DNA of 64,000 nucleotides, taken from contig CAWETE010000016.1 in NCBI GenBank assembly GCA_963811895.1, forward strand, positions 124,001 through 188,000, written 5' to 3'. The stretch's first letter is position 1, and every line of letters starts with the position of its first letter. Source of the stretch: DASSUW01 sp963811895. GTDB lineage: Bacteria > Actinomycetota > Thermoleophilia > Solirubrobacterales > Solirubrobacteraceae. This document shows, in pieces, positions 50,215 to 58,480 of this stretch. Position numbers and translations under genes: made by a program. The notes under the pieces are model-generated. The model made no database searches and was not told where the DNA came from. It saw nothing but the letters and a program-made list of their open reading frames with translations.

Positions 50215-50888
50215 GACGTCACCGGGGCCGTGAGGATCGGGGCGACAGGCTCGGGCACCGGGCCGTGGATCAGGTCCGGCCGGGTGGCGAGCACGGCGCT
50301 GACGGCGGCGACGGTGATGACCGCCTCACCGGCGCCGATGATCGCGTGGACGCCGAGCATCGCCGGCAGCACGGTGGCCAGCGGCACGGTGCCGGACGCC
50401 GCGAGCTCGACCGCGCAGGCGGCGGCGCCGGCCATGACCGCCAGCCACGCGCCCATGGCTGTCACGCCGATCAGCGCGCCCCGCGTGTTCGGGAGCGCCC
50501 GGCGCGCCGCGAGCATGAGCCCGCCGACCACCACCCCGCCGATCACGCCCATGTTGAAGACGTTCGCCCCCAGCGCGGTGAGACCGCCGTCCGCGAACAC
50601 GAAGGCCTGGGCGAAGAGCACGACGGCCAGGACGAGTGAGGCGAGCCAGGGCCCCAGCAGCACCGCGGCGAGCGCGGCCCCGAGGAAGTGCCCGCTAGTG
50701 CCGCCGGCAACGGGGAAGTTGAGCATCTGGGCCGCGAACACGAACGCGGCGGTGACGCCGAGCAGCGGGACACGGCGATCGTCGAGGTCGACCTCCGCGC
50801 GCCGCAGGCCGTAGCCGACCGCCGCGACCGCGGGGATCGCGCAGGCGAGCGCGACCTCGTTCGAGAGGAACCCGTCAGGGATGTGCAT
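50211..50888 (-). CDS. cbiM: Cobalt/nickel S component CbiM
   Basis: 225 residues. Starts MHIPDGFLS, the N-terminal His motif whose backbone and side chains bind Co2+/Ni2+, with further His in GTSGHFLGA and LGVHAIIGAGEA. About seven TM helices. The S component of the ECF importer encoded with it. It overlaps the Fur-family regulator gene by 14 bp, suggesting shared control. Confidence 0.93.
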   Translation of the reverse strand: MHIPDGFLSNEVALACAIPAVAAVGYGLRRAEVDLDDRRVPLLGVTAAFVFAAQMLNFPVAGGTSGHFLGAALAAVLLGPWLASLVLAVVLFAQAFVFADGGLTALGANVFNMGVIGGVVVGGLMLAARRALPNTRGALIGVTAMGAWLAVMAGAAACAVELAASGTVPLATVLPAMLGVHAIIGAGEAVITVAAVSAVLATRPDLIHGPVPEPVAPILTAPVTS

Positions 50889-51378
50889 GGTGCTCGTGCT
50901 CCTGCCTCGGCGTGTTCTCGCCGGCGGCGACGCAGCTCGCGCAGGTGCCGACGATCGGGAAGTGGGAGAACCGGGCGCGGAAGCCGGTCTCGCGCTCGAT
51001 CAGAGCGCGCGCGGCGTCGAGGCGACCGGAGGGCACGGTCTCGAACGCCCCGCACTGCTCGCAGGTGACGAACTCGAGCTCACCGGCGGATGCGAGCGCG
51101 TAGCGCCCCGGACCGTGTCCCACGTGGAAGTGGCGGACGAGCCCCAGCTCCTCGAGCGTGTCGAGGTTCCGGTACACGGAGGCGAGGTCGGACGAGGGGA
51201 GCCATCCTTCGAGCCCTGCCGCGATCTCCTCGGCGGTGAGCGGCCGGTCGGCCGCGAACAGCGCCTCGATCACCAGTCGCCTCGCCGATGAGACGCGAAG
51301 GCCCTTCGTACGTAGAAGGTCCACGGCGTTCTCGACCGACTGCGCAGCAAGCGGTGGTGTGCGGTGGGGGACGGTCAT
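50875..51378 (-). CDS. Fur-family metalloregulator (Zur/Nur-like)
   Basis: 167 residues. Winged helix about 15-95 (LRVSSARRLVIEALFAADRPLTAEEIAAGL split; SDLASVYRNLDTLEELGLVRHFH), then the dimer domain with two zinc-type CxxC pairs (CEQC, CASC) and a His-rich tail (HEHHAHP). Its position at the head of the cbiMQO operon argues for nickel, cobalt or zinc sensing. Half-sites upstream (51425-51468) are probable operators. ATG 51378. Confidence 0.9.
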   Translation of the reverse strand: MTVPHRTPPLAAQSVENAVDLLRTKGLRVSSARRLVIEALFAADRPLTAEEIAAGLEGWLPSSDLASVYRNLDTLEELGLVRHFHVGHGPGRYALASAGELEFVTCEQCGAFETVPSGRLDAARALIERETGFRARFSHFPIVGTCASCVAAGENTPRQEHEHHAHP

Positions 51379-51424
51379 CGGATAGCTCCTTGCTCGTCGC
51401 GGCTCCCGCTCCGCCACTGTCCAC

Positions 51425-51468
51425 CTCTTGCGCACGGGATGCAAGAGCGGATCACTCGCTTTTGCATC
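51425..51468. promoter_or_regulatory. Putative Fur/Nur-type operator array
   Basis: Three related half-sites: CTCTTGC (51425-51431), GATGCAAGAG (51438-51447) and CTTTTGCATC (51459-51468). The last two form a 9-of-10 inverted repeat with an 11-bp spacer; the first pairs with GCAAGAG at 51441-51447. TTGC/GCAA half-sites resemble the Streptomyces Nur box. Located 47-90 bp upstream of the fur-like ATG. Confidence 0.55.
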
Positions 51469-51479
51469 ACGTTCGCGCA

Positions 51480-52889
51480 TCAGGCGACCTGCGGGACCGC
51501 CTGGACCGTGAGGACGATCCCCACGGCGACGATCAGCAGTGCGGACACGGTCGGCAGCGCGAGCATGAGCCGCCCCGGAACCGGCATCCGGCCGAGCGCC
51601 TTGCCGGCGAACACGACCGCGAGGCCGAGCAGCGTCAGCGTCATCGCCAGGCCGGCGCTGAACGCGACGATCAGGAGCATCCCGAGCGCGATCTCGCCCT
51701 GCGCGACGGCGCCGAGCAGGACCACGAGGGCCGAAGGGCAGGGGATCAGGCCGGCTGCCGCGCCCATGGCGACGACCCCTCGCCACGAGAACGTCTCGGG
51801 CGGGGCGTGGCTGTGCGGCTTGCCGCCGTCGTGCGAGTGCACGAGCCCGTGGTCGTGCGCATGGTCGTGCTCGTGGTGGTGGTGATGATGGTGGTGGTGG
51901 TCATGGACGTGGCGCGCCCGCGTCCAGCGGATGCGCGAGCGCAGAACCGCCGCGCCGACCACGAGCACGAGCGCTCCCGACACGAGATTGAGCCACGGGT
52001 ACAGGTCCTCGGGCAGGATGTACTGCGACAGCAGCAGCGCGACCGCGCCGAGGGCGAAGACGCCGATCGTGTGCGTCACGGTCACCGTCGCGCCAAGCGC
52101 GACCGCGTGCTTCGGCGTCCCGCGCGTGCCCACCAGGTAGGCGGCGACCATCGCCTTGCCGTGGCCCGGCGACAGCGCGTGGATCGCTCCCCAGGCGAAG
52201 GCCGACAGCAGCAGCAGGATCAGGACGCCCTTGCCGGCGGCCGCGTCGCTGAACACGTCCGCGAAGCCGTGATCGCCGCCGGAGTCCTCACCGCGCGGGG
52301 CATCGGGCGCGTCGACCGTCCCGGTCCCCGGGCTCACGGCGAAGCTCGCGCTGCGCACGTCGGACGGGCTCTTCAGCAGGTCCTCCGGGTACCTGCGCAG
52401 GCCGTCGGTCGGGTCGCCGGCCGGCGCGCTCGAGCGCACTGCCGTGCCGCGTCCCGGCTCGACCACGACGGCCTTCCACCCGATGCGCCCGGGGAAGGTG
52501 CCGTCGCGCAGGTCGATCTTCCGCGGGTCGTCGACGCGCGCCGTCAGCGGCAGCTCGACGCGCGTGGTCTTCAAGCCGCCCTGGCCCTCCGGGTGCGAGA
52601 TCGTCGCGGTGCCCGCGGGCTCCAGCGCCACGCGCCTGCCGTCGACGGTCAGCGCCAGCCGGCGCTCGACCTCGGCCTGCTTGCGCTCGAGCAGCGTCGC
52701 GTCGGCCGTGCCGCGCTGCTGGAACGTCGGGATCTCGGCCTCGTCGAGGATGTAGCGCACGTCGACGCGGTCCGACGACACCGACACCTGGCTCAGGTGG
52801 TTCACCGAGAAGTTGCCGAGCGGGTGCGCGCTCGCCGCGGACGGCAGCAGTGCGAGCGCGACCACGGCGGCCACGAGGATGCGGATCAT
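51480..52889 (-). CDS. NicO-family nickel/cobalt exporter with extracytoplasmic N-domain
   Basis: 469 residues. Signal peptide (about 1-21, SAAS-AHP), a beta-rich outer domain about 22-215 (HPLGNFSVNHLSQVSVSSD, DVRYILDEAEIP), then about six TM helices of the NicO/RcnA type: HALSPGHGKAMVAAYLVG (metal HxxxxxxH...), a cytoplasmic His-rich loop with nine consecutive His near 330, and AAGLIPCPSALVVLLGA. RcnA-type proteins export Ni/Co. Overlaps the TPR gene stop by ATGA. Confidence 0.9.
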   Translation of the reverse strand: MIRILVAAVVALALLPSAASAHPLGNFSVNHLSQVSVSSDRVDVRYILDEAEIPTFQQRGTADATLLERKQAEVERRLALTVDGRRVALEPAGTATISHPEGQGGLKTTRVELPLTARVDDPRKIDLRDGTFPGRIGWKAVVVEPGRGTAVRSSAPAGDPTDGLRRYPEDLLKSPSDVRSASFAVSPGTGTVDAPDAPRGEDSGGDHGFADVFSDAAAGKGVLILLLLSAFAWGAIHALSPGHGKAMVAAYLVGTRGTPKHAVALGATVTVTHTIGVFALGAVALLLSQYILPEDLYPWLNLVSGALVLVVGAAVLRSRIRWTRARHVHDHHHHHHHHHEHDHAHDHGLVHSHDGGKPHSHAPPETFSWRGVVAMGAAAGLIPCPSALVVLLGAVAQGEIALGMLLIVAFSAGLAMTLTLLGLAVVFAGKALGRMPVPGRLMLALPTVSALLIVAVGIVLTVQAVPQVA

Positions 52890-54192
52890 CGGTCCTCCAG
52901 CGCCGCACGGGCGCGGTTCGCGTGCAGAGGGTAGGCGTCGAGGCCGTGCTTGAGGGCGAGGCGCAAATTGCGCCGGCCCTCGGGCGTGTCACCGGCGGCG
53001 ATGCCGGCGTGGTAGCGGAAGGTGGGGTCGAGCGAGCCGAGCTTCAGCGCCCGGCGCGCCCAGCGCAGACCGGCCTCGGGACGGCCGCCACGAGTCAGCG
53101 CCCAGCCGAGCGCGTCGGCCGAACGGACGCTCGGGGCATTCGCCCACGCCTGCCTCGCCAGCGTCAGCGCTTCCCTCGCGTCGCCGTGGTCGGCCGCGAA
53201 CCGCGCGAACTCCACGTCGCTGTTCACGCCCGCCTCGGCGAGCAGCGCCCGCTGGGCATCGACCAGCGCGAGGTCGCTCCGGCCTTCCTCGCGACGGCCG
53301 GCCGCCAGCTCGGCCTCGCCGAGCTCGATCGCGTACTCGGGCAGGGGGAGCAGCGTCACGACCTTCTTCCAGCCGGCGATCGCGCCCGTGAGGTCGCCGC
53401 GGGCGGCGGTCAAGCGCGCCCGCCCGGCGAGGGCGGGGACGTAGCCGGGCACCGAGGCGAGCGCCGTGCCGTATGCGCGGCGGGCCGCTGCGAGCCGGCC
53501 GCGGGCGAGCTCGAGGTCGCCGAGCAGCGTCTGGACATAGGCGGCGTTCTCTCTCGCGCCGCCACCGGCCGAGACGGCGCTCGCCATCGCGTCGGCGGCC
53601 CCCGGGAGATCGCCGTGCAGCTCGCGGAAGTACGACACGCGGGCGTACGCCGGCAGCGAGGGCCTGAGATCGATCAGCCGCTGGAGCGCCCGCTCGGCCT
53701 CGTCGTAGCGGCCGAGCTCGACGAGCGCGTCGACCAGGATCGGGAGCGCGGCGATCGAACCCGGCGCGAGCGAGCGTGCGCGCTCGGCGAGTCGCAGCGC
53801 GCCGGCGAAGTCGTGCCGGCCGGCGGCGAGCGTGGCCGCCTCGACCAGCTCGGCCGCATCCTCGGGCCCGCGGGCGAGCGCGCGGTTCGAGCACGCCGTC
53901 GGCGCGCACGTAGAAGCTGGGGTCGCCCGTCTCGCGAACCTTCTGGAGGTACGCGCCGGCGAGCTGCGCCTCGAGCGGGGCGCCGCCGCGCACGGCGGTC
54001 TGGAGGCGGGCGATCTCGGCGTCCGTGCTCGAGTCCGGGCGGACGACGCCGTCGAAGGTGGTGGGCACCGCGGGGCGCGGCCACGTGCTCGTCGTCGCGC
54101 AGCAGCGTGAGGACGGCGAGCGTGCAGGCGAACGCGAGCAGCGTCGCGAGCGCGAGGCGGAGCGGGCGGTGGGGACTCAGAAGATGGGTCAT
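52886..54192 (-). CDS. Membrane-anchored TPR protein (two single-base frameshifts)
   Basis: ATG 54192; TM helix about 10-30 (LALATLLAFACTLAVLTLL), then TPR-like helical repeats (EAQLAGAYLQKVRETGDPSFYVRA, LIDLRPSLPAYARVSYFRELHGD in pieces, ARLTAARGDLTGAIAGWKKV). Frame breaks near 54074 (CGCGGTGCC) and 53886 (CTCGAACCG) are each repaired by omitting one base, giving 434 residues. Sits between the DUF4331 and NicO genes on the same strand. Protein-interaction role expected at the outer face of the membrane. Confidence 0.8.
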
Positions 54193-54206
54193 GGGGAAGG
54201 CCCGGC

Positions 54207-54236
54207 GCGGGGCCCGCCCGAGAAGGCGGGCCCCGC
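54207..54236 (-). terminator. Terminator hairpin after the DUF4331 gene
   Basis: Perfect 12-bp GC stem (54207-54218 with 54225-54236), loop CGAGAA, 8 bp beyond the DUF4331 stop and 15 bp before the TPR start. Confidence 0.65.
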
Positions 54237-54244
54237 AGACGGGA

Positions 54245-55690
54245 TCAGGGGGTCGGAGGCTGCGGCACAGGAGCGTGCGCGGGCTCGGTCCTCTTGATGG
54301 TGCTGTTGAACCCGTCGTTGGCCAGCGGCACGTACGGGAACGCCGCGCGGAACGGCTTGTCGTTCTGGTCGACGCCGTCGCCGAGCGGGACGTTCTTCGG
54401 CGGCGACAGCAGAGCGCCCGCGATCACGCGGAGCTCGATGTCGACCGCGTCGTCGGCGAGCCGACGGCCGTTCGGGAACCCGGCCACGTCGCCCGCGAGG
54501 ACGCCGAAGCGATTCGGGTTCGCCGCCGGTGCCACGCCCAGGTTGAGCTTGAGCGTGTCGGCCGCGGCGGGGTTCTTGCCGATCTGCGTGAGACCGGGCA
54601 CGCCGGTCAGCAGCGCCTGGACGATGTCGGTGCGGTTCGTCTCCTGGACGCCGAGGCCGAACAGCGCGTTCAGCAGGCGCGCCGGCTCGGGGTTGAGAGC
54701 GAACGTGCCGAAGTTCTTCGCATCGTTCGCGGGGGACGTGCGATTGAACTTGTCCTTCTTGCCGATCGGGACGATGACCTCGTTGATCAGCGGGTTGCCG
54801 AGGCGCGAGACCTGGACCCACTTGTCACGGCGATGGCCTCGAGTGCGCACCGAGTAGCTCCGGCGCTCGGTCGTGGACCACACGCCGACGACGGCGTTCT
54901 TGGCGTTCATGCCGGAGACCTGCTTACCGTCGCGCGTGACCTCGCGCTCGGGCACCTGAAGCACGAATGCCTTGGTGTTGTAGCCCGCGACGTCGTCCTT
55001 GCCGCCGCCCTGGTTGCCGAGGCCGATGGTCGGCCGGCCGGGCTTGTCGATGTTGATGCCGTCGAACACCGCGCCGAGGTCCACGAAGAACGGGTCGTCG
55101 GACGGAGTCACGATGGTCTTGCCGCCGCCCTTCAGCGGGGTGACGCCGCCCGCCTCGACCTGGGCGAAGTTCGGCATCGTCTTCGGCCCGATGTTGTCGG
55201 GCACGACCGGCGCGTTGTCGGCGATCAGCCGGGTCTTGATGACCTTGCCGCTCGAGTTGTACTCCTCCTTGTAGAGGTCGTACGTCTGGACCAGGTTGAG
55301 GTCGGGATCGTTGACCGTGTCGACGGTCGGAGCGGCATAGAGGAACGAGTTCGGGTTGCGGAACCGGGTCTTGAAGTCCCAGCGATACGCAACGTCCTCG
55401 ACGCCGTCGCCCGAGTTGTCGATCTTGACGTAGTACCTGGCGGCCTCGTCCAGCGGGTAGAAGTTCGGACCGCCGGCCGGATCCGCGAGCGGGATCCAGT
55501 TCGAGACGATCGTCACGCTGCCCGGAGCGTCCGGAGCCGTGAACGCGTACACGTCGGTGTTGTCGGCCGTCGGATCCTTGAGGATCTTGGGTGCTTCGCG
55601 GTGACTCGAGCCGAAGACGCCCGAGACGGCGAACGAGCCCGCGACCAGCGCGGCGGCCGACGCCGCACCGAGGGCTTTGGATCTGCGCAT
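54245..55690 (-). CDS. Secreted DUF4331 protein
   Basis: 481 residues from ATG 55690 (RBS AAGGAG). Signal peptide (about 1-27), then the DUF4331 hallmarks: SSHREAPKILKDPTADNTDVYAF, SNWIPLADPAGGPNFY, YYVKIDNSGDGVEDVAYRW and a C-terminal region with FPNGRRLADDAVDIELRVIAG. The conserved SHREAP N-terminus of the mature protein may bind metal. Function of the domain is unknown. Its neighbours (TPR, NicO, Fur, Cbi) point to metal handling. Confidence 0.92.
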   Translation of the reverse strand: MRRSKALGAASAAALVAGSFAVSGVFGSSHREAPKILKDPTADNTDVYAFTAPDAPGSVTIVSNWIPLADPAGGPNFYPLDEAARYYVKIDNSGDGVEDVAYRWDFKTRFRNPNSFLYAAPTVDTVNDPDLNLVQTYDLYKEEYNSSGKVIKTRLIADNAPVVPDNIGPKTMPNFAQVEAGGVTPLKGGGKTIVTPSDDPFFVDLGAVFDGINIDKPGRPTIGLGNQGGGKDDVAGYNTKAFVLQVPEREVTRDGKQVSGMNAKNAVVGVWSTTERRSYSVRTRGHRRDKWVQVSRLGNPLINEVIVPIGKKDKFNRTSPANDAKNFGTFALNPEPARLLNALFGLGVQETNRTDIVQALLTGVPGLTQIGKNPAAADTLKLNLGVAPAANPNRFGVLAGDVAGFPNGRRLADDAVDIELRVIAGALLSPPKNVPLGDGVDQNDKPFRAAFPYVPLANDGFNSTIKRTEPAHAPVPQPPTP

Positions 55691-55869
55691 GCGCGCTCCT
55701 TGGGAGAGGGGTACGAACGAACCGATCGCCTCTACGCCCTCCCGCCGCGCCCGGATGACCCACGCCGTCGCAACTGCGAGCCGGTTGCGATTGATCATCC
55801 GTTCGGACGATGCCGCGTTCAGCCCTCCGGTCGATGCCCGGGACCCACGGGCGCGGGGAGCATCGCCCT

Positions 55870-56256
55870 ATGCACCGCCTTCCCCTCGTGTACACCGCTG
55901 CCTACGCGGCGTCCGGCGATCAGGCCGTGGCCGAGCAGGTCGCGGAGCGCGTGATGCTCGCGGCCTCGGGGAGCGACGCCGCGACGCTCGCCGAGCGCGC
56001 CGTCCTGCTCGCGCTACGCGCAGCGCCGGACCGCGCGTTCGCCCCGATGCGCGAGGAGGAGCGCGAGGTCGTCGCGCTCGCCCGCCTCACGGGCGCGACG
56101 ACCGGCAGGGTGGCGACCGTGCTCGGCATCAGCCAGGAGGAGGTCCGCGCGCGGATGCGCGACGGGCTGCGCGCCGTGCTCAGCGCAGGTGGCGCGCCGC
56201 GAACGCCGCGGCCTCGGCACGGTTCCGGATGCGCAGCTTCTCCAGGACGTGCCTGA
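55870..56256 (+). CDS. Small sigma-region-4-like protein
   Basis: 128 residues from ATG 55870. N-terminal helix (LVYTAAYAASGDQAVAEQVAERVM) and a C-terminal block with the region-4 pattern (MREEEREVVALARLTGATTGRVATVLG then SQEEVRARMRDGLRAVL). A region-2 domain is largely missing, so it may be a reduced ECF factor. The last 77 bp overlap the response-regulator gene on the other strand, so the real end is uncertain. Divergent from the DUF4331 gene. Confidence 0.6.
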   Translation: MHRLPLVYTAAYAASGDQAVAEQVAERVMLAASGSDAATLAERAVLLALRAAPDRAFAPMREEEREVVALARLTGATTGRVATVLGISQEEVRARMRDGLRAVLSAGGAPRTPRPRHGSGCAASPGRA

Positions 56257-56815
56257 CGTGGGTCTTGACCGTGGGCTCGCTGATGACCAGCCGCTCGGCG
56301 ATCTCACGGTTGCGCAGGCCCTCGGCCAGGAGCGCCAGCACCTCGCGCTCGCGATCGCTCAGGCGCGCCAGCGGATCCTCGGGCGGCGCCTCGCCGCGCC
56401 CCATGTCGGCGAGCATCCGGCTGGCCATCGCGGGCGCGATCCGCGGCTCGCCGCGGGCGACCGCCAGCACCGCCTCGATCAACTCGGCCGGCGGCACGTC
56501 CTTGGTCAGGTAGCCCGCCGCGCCGACGCGCAGCGCGGCGTACAGGTCGGGCTCCTCCTCGGAGACCGTGAGCATCAGCACCTCGGGGCCGCCGCTCTGC
56601 TTGCGCAGTCGCGCGCACGCCTCGAGCCCGTCGACCTCCGGCATGTTGAGGTCGAGCAGGACGACGTCCGGCTTGCGCCGCTCGGCGAGCGCGAGCGCCT
56701 CGCGGCCGTCGTGCGCGAGGCCCACGATCTCGATCCGCTCGTCCGCGGCGAGCAGCGCCGCCGTCCCCTCGCGCATCAAGCGATGGTCGTCGGCCAGGAG
56801 CACGCGAACCGGCAT
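56180..56815 (-). CDS. NarL/LuxR-family response regulator
   Basis: 211 residues. Receiver about 1-120 (D9/D10 pocket, phospho-acceptor D55 in VVLLDLNMPEVDG, K in YLTKDVPPAE) and a LuxR HTH about 145-207 (LSDREREVLALLAEGLRNREIA and ISEPTVKTHVRHVLEKL split). Divergent from a HisKA_3-type kinase with about 26 bp between the starts, so they form a two-component pair. Targets unknown. Confidence 0.94.
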   Translation of the reverse strand: MPVRVLLADDHRLMREGTAALLAADERIEIVGLAHDGREALALAERRKPDVVLLDLNMPEVDGLEACARLRKQSGGPEVLMLTVSEEEPDLYAALRVGAAGYLTKDVPPAELIEAVLAVARGEPRIAPAMASRMLADMGRGEAPPEDPLARLSDREREVLALLAEGLRNREIAERLVISEPTVKTHVRHVLEKLRIRNRAEAAAFAARHLR

Positions 56816-56829
56816 CTCGGACGCGACGG

Positions 56830-56841
56830 TAGCGTGTGGCC
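56830..56841 (+). promoter_or_regulatory. Leaderless -10 element of the histidine kinase gene
   Basis: TAGCGT (56830-56835), 6 nt, then GTG at 56842. This favours GTG 56842 over the GTG at 56836, which would overlap the promoter spacing. Confidence 0.5.
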
Positions 56842-57930
56842 GTGACCTCCGAGATCCCGCTCGACGTGCAGGGCGCGGTCAGCCGCACGGCGCGGGCGCT
56901 GGTGAGCGCGGTCACGCTGCCCGAGCTCGCGCAGGACGCGCTCGAGGAGATGCGCGACGCGCTCGGCCTGGCCATCGCCGCGCTCTACGTCCCGCCCGGC
57001 GACGGACCCGTCCTCGAGCGTGTCGCGGTGACGGCCAGCGCGCCCGTCCGCGCGAGCGACCGGCTGGTGTTCGACGACGAGGCGTGGCAGCTCGCCGTCC
57101 AGGGCGATGCGCCGCTCGTGCTGCACGATCGCGGCGAGTGGCTGATGGAGCATCCGTTCTCGCCGCCCGCCGACGCCTGGCTCGTCCTGCCGCTCGGCAC
57201 CGGCGCGCGCCGGCTCGGCGTGGTCATCGGCGGCGCCGAGGCGCTGCCCGCGGTCGGCTCGGGCGCCGCCGCGGTGCTGCGCCTGCTCGGCGACCTGCTG
57301 GGCGCCGGCATCGCCGCCGCCCAGCTCCGGCAGGAGCTCCAGCGCACGGCGCTCGAGCGCGAGCGGATGCGGCTGGCCGCGGAGGTGCACGACGGCCTCG
57401 CGCAGGACCTCGCGCTGGCCATGCGCGAGCTCGCGCTGCTCGACTCCGGCGACGAGGCCAGCAGGGAGCGGCTGCGGGCGGCGGTCACCTCGGCACACGG
57501 CACCGTCCGCTCGCGGCTGAAGGGGATGCTCGCCACGCCCGGCCTCGGCGGGCTGCGGCCGGCGCTCGAGGAGCTGTGCACGCGCTTCTCCCACCGCGGC
57601 GTGCGGGTGGAGCTGCGCGGCGACGAGCGGCTGCCCGAGCCGGCGCCGGAGGTCGCGGTCGTGGCGCTGCGCGTGCTCTCGGAGGCGCTCACCAACGTCG
57701 AGCGCCACGCCGGTGCCGCGCATGCCGTGATCGACGCCCGGGCGTCGGGCGGGCGGCTCGAGCTGGTCGTGTCCGACGACGGTCCCGGGTTCGCGTCCGT
57801 CGCCGGGCCGTCGGAAGGGCACTTCGGGCTGCTGCTCATGCGCGAGCGAGCGCACGCCGTGGGGGCCGAGCTCGTGGTGGAGAGCACGCCCGGCCACGGC
57901 ACCCGAGTAGCGTTGAGCCTGCCGGCATGA
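56842..57930 (+). CDS. NarL-type sensor histidine kinase (HisKA_3) with GAF-like sensor
   Basis: 362 residues, soluble. GAF-like domain about 15-165 (DAWLVLPLGTGARRLGVVIGG), HisKA_3 about 175-240 with phospho-His in LAAEVHDGLAQDLALAMREL, HATPase about 265-362 (ALTNVERHAGAAHA, VSDDGPGFA, HFGLLLMRERA). No TM, so it senses an intracellular signal. The stop overlaps the MEDS gene ATG (ATGA), and the regulator is encoded divergently. Confidence 0.93.
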   Translation: MTSEIPLDVQGAVSRTARALVSAVTLPELAQDALEEMRDALGLAIAALYVPPGDGPVLERVAVTASAPVRASDRLVFDDEAWQLAVQGDAPLVLHDRGEWLMEHPFSPPADAWLVLPLGTGARRLGVVIGGAEALPAVGSGAAAVLRLLGDLLGAGIAAAQLRQELQRTALERERMRLAAEVHDGLAQDLALAMRELALLDSGDEASRERLRAAVTSAHGTVRSRLKGMLATPGLGGLRPALEELCTRFSHRGVRVELRGDERLPEPAPEVAVVALRVLSEALTNVERHAGAAHAVIDARASGGRLELVVSDDGPGFASVAGPSEGHFGLLLMRERAHAVGAELVVESTPGHGTRVALSLPA

Positions 57931-58421
57931 CCGACCTCGACCAGCACCTCGAAGCGGAGGCCTGTCCGCACCTGGCGGTCTTCCTGCGAAGCGCCGACGA
58001 GCTCCCCGGCGTCCTGGTCTCGTTCTACTCGCTCGGGCTCCGCCGCGGCGGCTGGCTGGCCCACCGCGCGCTGCCGGGTGACGGCGACCGCGAGCGCGCG
58101 ATGCTGACCGACGCGGGGCTCGACGTCGCCGAGCTGGAGGCCGACGGCCGCATGGTCCTGGTGGAGATGGACTACGAGGCGCCGGCCGAGGGGTCGGCCG
58201 AGCCGTGGCGCGAGGCGCTCGACGACGCCCTCGAGCGCGGCTTCACCGGCCTCTGGTACGGCCGCTCGCCGGTCCCCGCCGAGCACCTCGACGGCATGCT
58301 CGCGGTCGAGCGCGAGTGGCACCGGTTCTCGCGCGACCGGCCGGTCGTGACGATCTGCCCGTTCATCGCCGGCGACGCCGGCGACGCAGCCGAGCTGCAC
58401 ACCGCCGTCGTTCGGATCTAG
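57927..58421 (+). CDS. MEDS/DcmR-like sensory domain protein
   Basis: 164 residues. HLAVFLRSADELPGVLVSFYSLGLRRGGW at the start and RPVVTICPFIAG near the end match the shape of the MEDS (methanogen/methylotroph DcmR sensory) domain: F...GL..G, then RP...C. Strand-helix alternation is P-loop-like without a Walker A. Translated with the kinase (ATGA), so it is probably a sensor or partner for it. The family call is by pattern only. Its TAG stop lies in the terminal CTAG of repeat copy C. Confidence 0.6.
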   Translation: MTDLDQHLEAEACPHLAVFLRSADELPGVLVSFYSLGLRRGGWLAHRALPGDGDRERAMLTDAGLDVAELEADGRMVLVEMDYEAPAEGSAEPWREALDDALERGFTGLWYGRSPVPAEHLDGMLAVEREWHRFSRDRPVVTICPFIAGDAGDAAELHTAVVRI

Positions 58422-58480
58422 TAGTTCCCTACCCAGCCGCAGTTCGCCGACTGAACAGCTCGCTTGGTAGCTACATCTAG
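58418..58480. repeat. Palindromic intergenic repeat, copy C (short form)
   Basis: 63-bp element between convergent genes, bounded by CTAG at 58418-58421 and 58477-58480, each containing the stop codon of a flanking gene. Positions 58428-58459 are identical, inverted, to 6824-6855 of copy A (32 of 32 nt). It lacks the inner 17-bp hairpin of copy A. Confidence 0.85.

Noticed and set aside
51870..51905. GTG/ATG-rich simple repeat
   Set aside because: It encodes the His-rich loop of the NicO exporter; codon-level composition explains it.
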